From Limisphaera sp. (GTDB taxonomy: Bacteria; Verrucomicrobiota; Verrucomicrobiia; Limisphaerales; Limisphaeraceae): a stretch of 64,000 nt of DNA. Below, piece by piece: positions 46,115 through 55,400 of the stretch. The translations under genes were made by a program, and so were the position numbers. Numbering within the stretch: the first letter of the stretch is position 1; each line of letters opens with the position of its first letter. The stretch lies in assembly GCA_025057755.1 (NCBI GenBank), contig JANWVC010000020.1:25809-89808 (forward strand). Direction: 5' to 3'. The notes beneath the pieces were generated by a model. That model had not been told where the DNA came from. It was given only the letters and a program-made list of their open reading frames with translations, and ran no database searches.

Positions 46115-48136
46115 TCACTGGAGTTGTTGACGCAGCCAGTAACGAACTGCCTCTGCTTCCGGGTGGCCGGGTTCCAGAGCCAAAAAGCGTTGGTATGTCA
46201 CGCGTGCGCGCTCCGGTTCGGCCAGTTGTTGCGCATACAGGTTGCCCAGCATGAGCAAGGCGCGGGTGTCGTTGGGGTAGCGACGCAACAGTTGTTCCAA
46301 TTCTTGAGCGGCATCTGCCATATAGCCTGCGCGCCTCAAAGCCAGGGCAAAGTTATAACGGGCATCCCGAGAATCGGGCCGCAGCGCCAGCGCGAACTCT
46401 GACATGCGAAGTGCATCGGAAAGCCTTCCGACTTCGAGAGCAGCCAGCACGAAATTATAGTAGGCTTCGAAGAAGGCGGGATTCGCTTCAATAGCAGCCT
46501 GATACGCTTGCAAGGCCTCCATCAGTCGGGTGTCACGATGTGCCTCCAGCCCTTTGGCAAACCATGCATTGGCAGTGTGTACATCCCCGGCGGTAGGCCG
46601 ATCGGGACGGAGGTAAGTGTATCTCGGATAGACCGGGGCAGGTTGCGGGGCGGCAACCTGAGCAGGCGGCCTTGCAGAGGGTGAGGGGCCCGGGGAACTT
46701 AACTCGCGGCCTGGGTCCGAAGGCGTAGGTCTGGAACCACTGGTTTCAAAGGGTGCTGAAGTCGGCAGCGCTGGAGCTTCGGGCAACGGAGTAGGTCGTC
46801 GCTCTGCCGGCGGCGTGCTCCGTATCATGCGCGCGGGATTCAGTCGTTCCCACCAACGGACGGTAGTCGGTGGGTTTCTGACAGGATGTCCTTCGGTTGA
46901 GGGAACCTGGCCAGTTGCGACGGCTGCAGAGGATACCGGCGTTGCCCCTTCGCCCTCGGACCTTGCAACGACGGTTTGACCAGGAGGTTCGAATTCCTCA
47001 AGACGTACAGCCAGATGATCGCGCAGTTCTTGCGCGCTCTTGTTTCGCTCCTGGGCTTGCGGTCGGGCGAACTCACCCGTCGTTGACGGCCGAACAACCT
47101 GAGGTCCTGAGGAAACCATTGTTGGACCAGGGATCGTTGGTGGCGCTGGCTTGGAAGCCTCCGACTCGGCTTTGGATAATGTTGATGGAGCTGTGGGTCT
47201 CAAACCAACGCCTGCCGCACCCGACTTCCGCGGGGCAATGTCCGGCTTGGTCCCTACGACCGGAGCTTGAACCACTCCAGTGGCAGCTTGCGGAAGAGTC
47301 TCAACCCGCGCCGGGGGCGCGGACGTCACGGAGTCAGACGCGGCCAAGCTTACTGGAAATGGCGCCGTCTTTCCTGCATGCAGGCGTTGTTCGAGCGCAT
47401 GAGCTACGGGCAGCACTTGGGCATAAAAGGGAGGTGGAGGCTGCAAAACAAGGTACTGCCGATAATAATCCAGCGCGACAGGTAGATCCTCCAAATGCCG
47501 GTGATAAACGATTGCCAGATTGAGCAAGGCAGGCGCGTAATTAGACCGAATCTGTAAGGCTGTGGAGAATAACCGCACAGCATCAGCCGGTCGATTGCGT
47601 TGAACCGCGCACAATCCGAGCCCGTTCCAAGAGCGCGGGTCTTGCGGATGAAGGCGTTGCATTTCACGGAAGGCCTGTTCGGCCGCTGCCACTTGTCTTA
47701 GATGCAGACAGGCTAGTCCCAACCGCCACCACGATTCGGCATGGGCCGGATTCCGAACAGTGCAAGCAGCAAAAGCGGTTCGCGCAGCTTCCCACTGGCC
47801 GGTTTCCAACCACAGACAACCTACCCCGTAACGGGCCTCGAAAAAGTCGGGATTGAGCTGAAGTGCCCGCTGATAGGCGAAAACCGCATTACTGAGTTGG
47901 CCGACCCGGTGACAAGCAATGGCAAATTCATGCCACGCCAACGCATTGGTGGGCAACAAGGACACCGCTGTCTCTAGCCGGCGCAAAGCCCGAGTTAGGT
48001 CTCCAGCTGCCAACTGACGCTGGCCCTCACGAAGCGCCTTCGCACCGCCCGGAGTACATCCGCTTCCCGCCAGCCCCATCAGCAGACCGATCAGAAGCAG
48101 AAACCCCGGCGCCACCGACTTTTTCGTGGCCGCCAT
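46115..48136 (-). CDS. TPR-repeat lipoprotein with long Pro-rich linker
   Basis: This is an exported 673-residue protein with two tetratricopeptide blocks. The signal (KKSVAPGFLLLIGLLMGLAGSGC) carries a lipobox cysteine, so it is likely an outer-membrane lipoprotein. Block one (about residues 25-270) has repeats such as NALAWHEFAIACHRVGQLSNA and NPDFFEARYGVGCLWLETGQ. A Pro/Ala/Ser/Thr-rich linker, mostly disordered, runs from about 270 to 560. Block two (about 560-672) has NPAFFEAYYNFVLAALEVGRL and DARYNFALALRRAGYMADA. TPR arrays are protein-binding scaffolds; the partner is unknown. The ATG at 48136 is preferred over an ATG at 48154 and the open frame to 48322. The divergent DUF362 gene begins 86 bases away. 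Confidence 0.85.
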   Translation of the reverse strand: MAATKKSVAPGFLLLIGLLMGLAGSGCTPGGAKALREGQRQLAAGDLTRALRRLETAVSLLPTNALAWHEFAIACHRVGQLSNAVFAYQRALQLNPDFFEARYGVGCLWLETGQWEAARTAFAACTVRNPAHAESWWRLGLACLHLRQVAAAEQAFREMQRLHPQDPRSWNGLGLCAVQRNRPADAVRLFSTALQIRSNYAPALLNLAIVYHRHLEDLPVALDYYRQYLVLQPPPPFYAQVLPVAHALEQRLHAGKTAPFPVSLAASDSVTSAPPARVETLPQAATGVVQAPVVGTKPDIAPRKSGAAGVGLRPTAPSTLSKAESEASKPAPPTIPGPTMVSSGPQVVRPSTTGEFARPQAQERNKSAQELRDHLAVRLEEFEPPGQTVVARSEGEGATPVSSAAVATGQVPSTEGHPVRNPPTTVRWWERLNPARMIRSTPPAERRPTPLPEAPALPTSAPFETSGSRPTPSDPGRELSSPGPSPSARPPAQVAAPQPAPVYPRYTYLRPDRPTAGDVHTANAWFAKGLEAHRDTRLMEALQAYQAAIEANPAFFEAYYNFVLAALEVGRLSDALRMSEFALALRPDSRDARYNFALALRRAGYMADAAQELEQLLRRYPNDTRALLMLGNLYAQQLAEPERARVTYQRFLALEPGHPEAEAVRYWLRQQLQ

Positions 48137-48221
48137 CTGTGCCGGTGGTAGCATCCTTGACTTCGAGGTGTCAAGAAACGCAAACCAGATTCTAAGATAT
48201 TGGCGAGCTGGGATCCGCCTG

Positions 48222-49226
48222 ATGGCAGCGATCGGCGCAGGGTTGCAATCCGATAGCACTGCCGGGTCGGCCCATACCAATAGCCCTTGCCGGGTTGTGA
48301 TTGTCCACGATCCCAGGGCCATGGTGACGTATTTTCCTCAGCCCGATCGAATTGAAGCGATGGTGGAGCGGGCATTGACGCGTTTGGTGGATCAACCCAC
48401 CGTGTCCGCGGCCTGGCGCAGCCTGGTGACCACCGGGGAGGTCATAGGGATTAAGGTCGAATCCAAGTTGGGCCCTCAATTTGGCACGCGGCTTCCGGTT
48501 GTAGAAGGCTTGGTCAAAAGCCTGTTGGCAGCCGGTTGGCCAGCTACCAACATCATCATTTGGGACCGCCATCAGGCCGATCTCCAGAGGGCAGGATTCG
48601 AGTCCCTGGCCCTCCGGCACGGAGTGCAATTGGCCGGCAGTGCCGATGAAGGTTACGACCCTGAGGTTTTCTATGAATCGCCTTTGTTGGGCACGCTTCT
48701 GTGGGGCGACCTGGAGTACGGACAGCACCAGCCCGGAGCTGGCCGTAAGTCGTATGTCTCACGCTTGCTGACGCGGCGGCTCACCCGGATCGTGGTGGTA
48801 AGCCCGTTGGTAGCCCATCCCCACGCCGGTGTCATGGGATTGTTGTATTCGCTGGCCCGCGCGTCTGTGGACAATTTCCTGCGTTTTGAGGGAGAAGCGG
48901 AACGCTTGGCCCGAGCTGTGCCCGAGATTTGTGCTCTGCCAGTGTTGGGGGATCGAGTCGTATTGTGTGTGGTTGACGCCTTGTTGTGCCAGTACCTCGG
49001 CGGCAGCCGCGGCCTCCTTCACTACTCGAGCGAACTGAATGAGATTCGCATGAGCCGTGATCCGGTGGCGCTGGATATATTGTCCTTGCGCGAGCTGGAA
49101 CGTCAGCGTCGCGTTTTAGGCATCGCATATCCGCCGGTGAGCCGCGAACTCTATGAAAATGCAGCCCTTTTGGAATTGGGAATCGGCGACCCTGCGCGCA
49201 TTGAGGTCATTACCTTGCATAGATAA
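48222..49226 (+). CDS. DUF362-family protein
   Basis: This 334-residue protein matches the DUF362 shape: VVIVHDPRAM near the N-terminus, GEVIGIKVESKLG, then LPVVEGLVKSLLAAGWPATNIIIWDR, and a conserved tail with RDPVALDILSLREL. Members of this family often carry a C-terminal ferredoxin; none is present here. The biochemical role is unknown. The ATG at 48222 (preceded by GGGATCC) is chosen because the frame open back to 48126 overlaps the divergent TPR gene. An N-terminal Gly/Ser/Ala-rich stretch (MAAIGAGLQSDSTAGSAH) may be a weak export signal. Confidence 0.82.
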   Translation: MAAIGAGLQSDSTAGSAHTNSPCRVVIVHDPRAMVTYFPQPDRIEAMVERALTRLVDQPTVSAAWRSLVTTGEVIGIKVESKLGPQFGTRLPVVEGLVKSLLAAGWPATNIIIWDRHQADLQRAGFESLALRHGVQLAGSADEGYDPEVFYESPLLGTLLWGDLEYGQHQPGAGRKSYVSRLLTRRLTRIVVVSPLVAHPHAGVMGLLYSLARASVDNFLRFEGEAERLARAVPEICALPVLGDRVVLCVVDALLCQYLGGSRGLLHYSSELNEIRMSRDPVALDILSLRELERQRRVLGIAYPPVSRELYENAALLELGIGDPARIEVITLHR

Positions 49227-49461
49227 TCGCTGCAAGGCAGGGTGGCGAACTCAAAAACCCAACAGCTTGTGACGACGGTAAACACAGAGGGCACGCACCT
49301 CATGAAACGTTTGGGTGGGGCTGCACAAAAGTCGGATGTAACTGAACGGGGAACAATTGTCACCAAAAGGGTAATCCGTCTGCTGCAGCGCAAGGAGCTC
49401 ATCCACTTTGCCAGTCTGAGTCCGCGAGCGCCTGAATCCGGGTTGGATGAGCCAATGCAGA

Positions 49462-52400
49462 TCAAGGCTCAAGTACGCGAAGTCGGAAGAACCGACGAGG
49501 CACATCGGGATCGACGGGATAGGTAAAGGGCAAAGATGTTGCCTGATTTGTAATCACAGGACCCATTGATTGCCATGAAGCCGCAGTCAGGTCGTCAGAC
49601 CATTCCACTTGGATCCGTTGTCCGGGAAAGACCTGCCAGGCGCAATGCAGCAAGTCGCCTTGCACGCTGACGTGACCCACTCGTGGCGGCGGCGCCACAA
49701 TCACTGTCAGAACTTGCGTTGCACTCATCGAGGGCAGGCCATTGTCCGTGACTTGGATGACAATCTCGTTTGTGGCCGGTGCAAAAGGGGGCGTCCACTG
49801 CAACCAACCTGTGACGGGGTGGATGTGCGCACCCGCGGGTGAACCGGGCGCTAAAGCAAACACAATCGTTTGCAGCGGTGCATCTGGATCCCGGGCTGTA
49901 ACGGAGACCGTCAAAGTTTGGCCGAGTGTCAAGAGTCGCATGTCAAGAGGTTCGATCGAGGGTGGCGAATTGGATAATACATTTTGCGCTCGCGGGGTCG
50001 GAGGCATGAACCGGATGTTAGCGGCGCCGTCCGGGATTCGACCCTGACTGACATCGGGTTGTTGAGGGCCAAAAGTCACCGCATCGATCAACGACCCATC
50101 GGGTGCAAATAGCCCGATAGACTCGCCCGCGCGGCTTAGAGCAAAATTAACGTGCAAATCAGAACGGCTGGCGGCGTTTTGATTCGGCTCGTTGTCAGCC
50201 CAGACCAAAAGGTAGCCGCCAGGCGGCACAACATACTGGCCGTTGGCCGGAACTCGGTAGCGCGTAGGGTTGTTCAGATCATCCGTTAAAGTGAACCCAC
50301 CCAAATCTACTGCGTTTGTGCCGGCGTTGTAGAGCTCGAACCAATCCTCGAAATTGCCATCAGCAGGATCAGCCAGAGCCGTTACATTATCCGCCATCCA
50401 TTCGTTGATGTGGACTGCGACTGGCGGAGCAAGGCCATTGTTAGTGGCCCCAGGAGTAGGCATAAAAAGAACCCGGCGGTCAAACGGCTGTCCGTCTGGA
50501 ACAGCACCGTAACTCCAGTTGGCCGGTAGGCTCCTGTAATGCAGATAGTCCAGGATCTGTATTTGGCCATCGATCAACCGACTCAGATATACGCTGCCTT
50601 GGTTGGGTACCAATCGGAATGATGCGTGAAACACGTTGGAAACGCTCTGCTCAGGTTGACCATCGCACCAGATCAAAAGGAACCCTCTCGGGGGGACCAT
50701 ACTTTGTCCCGGGAAAGCCCACCGCATCAGGTTGGTCAGCGTGTCGCTGAGATAACAGCCAGCGAGACTGACCGGATTCGAACCCGCGTTGTAAAGCTCC
50801 ACCCAGGGCTCGCGTTGTTGATGAGAATCCATGGGGCCGGTAAGGTTTTCCGCTTGTAGCTCGTTGAGCCAGAGTGGAGGGAATGGCGGCAGGTTTGTGG
50901 TGACGGAGTTGGGCATCCCTGGCGTGCAGGCATAGGGATGCAGCGGAACCGTTTGCGTGGGCACCGCCTCCAGACGAAGACCGAAGAGGACATCGCTGCT
51001 GTTGGCCGTGGCCTGATGCACGCTGACCGCAAGTACGTTGGTGCCAGCTTGAAACCAATCGCCGGGCAGGGTAAATGTCTCGGGAGTCGTAGCGTCTCCT
51101 CCAGCCCCTGCCGGTGGGCCTGTGGCAAGCGTGGCGTTGCTCACCGACCCGGGATTCATGCGGATCCGCGCGATCTCTGCGCCATTCAAGTAAAAGACTG
51201 CTCCATCGTCTATGTAGGCGGAGCCAGTGACGAGATAGCCTGCCAAGGAATGAGGTACGGTAATGCGCGCGCGAAAATAATAGGCATGGCCACTGCTCAT
51301 TCCGTTGGTGCCGATGCGGGGGTCCTTTAAGACGGTCCGAATCAGGGGCGTGAGGGCAGAATTGTTTTCAAAACCAAGCAGGCCTGGCCCGGTCGGCCAG
51401 GAAGTGTCATTGTATCCCGGCGCTTGCCATGCGATGTTATTGAGGTTGGAAACTTGCATGTACCGCCAGGCATGCGAGTAATCCATGAGCAGGATGTGAG
51501 CCGGTGGAGCGGATGTCCGCGGCAGTCCGATGCCCCAGTTGGCCACGCGGCTGTTGTCCTGCAGCGGATCCACCAACTGGAGGGACGCACCAGCAGAGGC
51601 AAGCGGCCAGGGCGGTTGTGCCTCGTAGCGAACGCGATCCACGACCCATGCATTGGTGCTGCCCGGGACCGGTCGCAGGAGGGTCAACGTTTCACCCTCG
51701 GGATCCAATTCGCCTGCGAAGTAATCGAACGGGACCACGCCGGGGCCAAATGCATCCATAAACGCGTAGAGGTCCTTGGCCAAGACTAGATAAGCCTTCG
51801 GACCGAGCAGTGTTCCTGGCGGGAAGGTGTAGTCCACGCCGTCAATCCGCCAGCCGGATAAGTCGAAGGTGCGATTCGAATGGGCGTTATGGAGTTCGAT
51901 AAAGGCGGCGCCCGGCACGGGCGGTGCATGCAATATCTCATGCAACACAACCCAGCCCTCTGGTTCTACCCAGTCGCCCAAGTGCACAACAGTTGCGTTA
52001 GCCTGGGCCTGGGGCAGGAGACGGCCGTGGCGATCCCGTGCCGTAACGGTCAGCCGGTTGGTTCCCACGGACAGCGGTACGAGGACCTGCCAGTTGGTGA
52101 TGGAGCTCCAGGTGACCGGGTAGGGCGTGCCGTTAATCAGGATTTGGTCAACCTCGAGCGGGGCGGAGCCTGTTAAAGCGATTGTGTTACTGCCCGTCAC
52201 CGTGAGGAGCCCTGATTGGTGCATCGCAAATCCGGCAGCGGGCAAGATGGTTTGTAAGTATGCCCGTCGAGAGGCAAGATAATTTTTAATACCCTGAGGG
52301 GATTGAAGAGGAAGATTATTTTGCTGGAAGCTGGCGTAGCGTTCGTCAAGCGGGCCGTCTGCCATGCCAGGCACCAACACTGTCTGCACGGCCTCGTGGA

Positions 52401-55400
52401 AGGCGGCCAGATATTCTCGGTGAATGACCGGCCAGTTGGTGATGAGAAACCGCAGGGTGGGATCATGGATCACGTAGATACTGTGATTCGCCGGCCGACT
52501 TTGATAGCCCAGAGCCAGCTCAATGTCCCACAAAAGGAATCGCCAGGGAAGACCGTCCGGCTTGTAGGCATACATGTTTTTGCCACGTTCATATCCATAA
52601 CTATCCCAATTCCCAACAATGTGATGAACGGCGATCACGCGGAGGCACCGCCGCAGATCCATCCACGCGCCAAGACGAGTTACATAGTCGGCAGCACTGA
52701 CATCGTTTGCCACGGTGAGCCAATGGATGAATGGACTCCAGTCCTCCGGATTTCGTGTGACACGTGGCCGCCAATTCCAACGGTAACGTTTGGTGTCCAC
52801 GGAGCCGTCCGTACGATTATGTCGGGTCAGTGTGGCTGTAGTGATTCCCAAGTTTTGACCATCATCGGCAAACTCAAACCAGTCTTCGATTTTCCGGAGT
52901 TGCCCTTGCTGGTCATTGGGGAAGTATTGATCCAGCATTTCGCTATTGGGCTGTTGTACATCGGAATAGATAGTACCGCGACGCAGGCCGTTGACTACAA
53001 CATGGACATGACGTTGATGATTGTATTGCTGGCCGAGTTTGCGGGCGATCCAGTTGCCGGTTAGGTCCACTTGCGCAGTCGGATCATTATGGAAGAAGTT
53101 GCCGCTGGCTACATCGAAAGCCGTGAGCACAAAGGCTTCCGAGCCAAGCAGCTTATCGTGAGGCGAGAAATTAACCTCGTAATCGCACGCGAAGGATCCC
53201 GTCGGACCGTTATAATTGGGTGTGTGGAAGGGGCTGCCGCTGTAAAGGGTCGCGGCATTATAAAGGACGCGGTAGTTGCCGTACACGAATGTCGCGTCAA
53301 TGGGGTCATTGGCATTCCGTTCGCGCGCAGTCCAGAACTGGATGTTGGAGGCCGTCAACCAGAGACGATAAGTCCCGAGGCTTCCGGCAATGGGGTTTTC
53401 GCCCCAGCGTACGAGGCATTCACGTAGGGGGGCGTCCGAAGGGTATTGAGCCATGGCCCCGCGGTTGTCAGTGGCGCGGATATGAAAAGCCACTAGGGAG
53501 TTAGCCGCACGCCCCGACAACGTGGCGGTGTAAATACCGTCTCCGGCGAATCTGTCCCCGCCGGAGCCATCATCTCGCATGGCCACGGATTGGAAGGTCA
53601 GGTCCGGATCCTGGCGGAATCGTAACAAGACCTGTGAGATCCCATCGGGATCGGTGATTTGCGCCGTCACGAGCACAGGTTGCCCGGCAGCAGGCAGGAT
53701 CGGGTTGGGTTGAACTTCCCCGATGGCCGGACCCGCATTCGGAATCCGACGGGAATTGGGTAAGCCCGGCGTCCCGCAGGTTTCTGGTAAGCGCAACCGT
53801 TGGGGCACCTCCATCCATTGGCCGCTTAGGCGAAAAACGATGTAGGGCGAGCCACGCAGCCAACGGACTGCCGCACGGAGCGTGCCGGTGTTGGGAGGAT
53901 TGGTCAGAACCGTTCCCGTCAGCGAAGTCCACACCTTGTTCGGGCCTGTATCGCCCCGAGCAGCGGCTACGAGTCGTAAAGCCCGGCTGCCATCGGGGCC
54001 CACACCGCTTTCAACCAGGGAACCTCGACAAACGCCCTGGAAGATCCAACCGCTGGAGCCGGCTTCGAAGGTACCGTTGGCAATTAGATTGGGCCCGCTG
54101 TTATTGACAAACGCGACGTTATCAATCAGCACTTCGCCCGGTCCTTGAAGAAAGATCTCCAAACGGGTGGGCCGACCATAATACGTACCCTGGTTGATCA
54201 TGGCGGGGGTCTGACCATTTTCCAAAACATGCGTGACATCGATGTAGGTCCATGGCGCTTTTGCCGATTCGTCACTGTCTGCCCATGCATCCGGAAGGGT
54301 GTTGTCAGCCCGCGGATCGATCAGTTCCAGGGAGCTTCCCCAACCGTCGCTCCAGCGTCCCCAGCGACCGCCATCGTAATAGGTCACGTCATTGACCAGC
54401 ACGTACCATCTGTTGGTGACGGCTTGGCCCCACGTATTGGTACTTACCCGGATTTCCGGCATGCTGAGTACGATTCGATCGCTGCTGTTGCGGAGGCGGC
54501 CGGTGTAATCGCCAAAGGTATTCGTGGCATTTAATTGCGGATAGCGGGCGATGAGGTTACTGGCATTTTTGGCGACGACGACATAGCCACCCGGCCATAG
54601 GGTAGCTCCAGTAGGGAACGTAAATTGCACGGCTTCTTCCAGCCGCCAACCAGCGAGTGAGATCACATTCGTCCCGCGGTTGTGCAACTCAATGTATTCG
54701 TCCTCATCCGCGCCACTGATTGGATGATACATGATCTCGTTGATGACCACGGGCCGGACCATGGGAGGGGCATTGGTGGTGCCAGGGCTGAGAGCGGACA
54801 ATTCCCGGAACCGGGACTGCCCGTCCGGGGATCGTCCCCAACTGATCCCGCGAGCTTGGCCACCGAATACGATTGCGTCCAAAACCCGCGTTCGATTGGA
54901 GTTGATCAAAAACAATCGTTCTCCTTCGGCCGACAATCCAAAGCCCAACTGACTTTCTGGGATCACCAACCAACCCCGCGCTGGCACGACCGTTCCGTCC
55001 GGGATGCGGTACCGCGGTGGATCGCCCCGGTCACTCAGCCATGCGCCGGACAGGTCGATGGCTCGAGCTGTGTTGTTAAACAATTCGACGAAGTCTTCTT
55101 GCGGCGGTGCCGGCGCGGCCAGGATTTCGTTGATCACAACACCTCGGGCCGGCTCTGGCCCCATTGCGTCAAAGTGCCCAGGAGAACCACCAATGCGGTC
55201 ACTGGCGCTCCAGGCTCGTGGGTCTGCTTCTCCATAACTCGGACGGGTCAACACCAACGAATGACCAGTGCCATCAGGCGCAATCGGCCATGGGTCCCGA
55301 GTCTGGTATGGAACTTCCAGCAAAATGCCGCCCAATTCGTTCAATAAACGGACGGTTCCCCGTCCATTGGGTAGTGGGCCACGAAATGGCCCCAAGAAAT

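Noticed and set aside
49242..49526. 94-codon plus-strand frame between the DUF362 gene and the giant gene
   Set aside because: It starts at GTG without a site, overlaps the conserved C-terminal module of the giant protein, and shows no family features.
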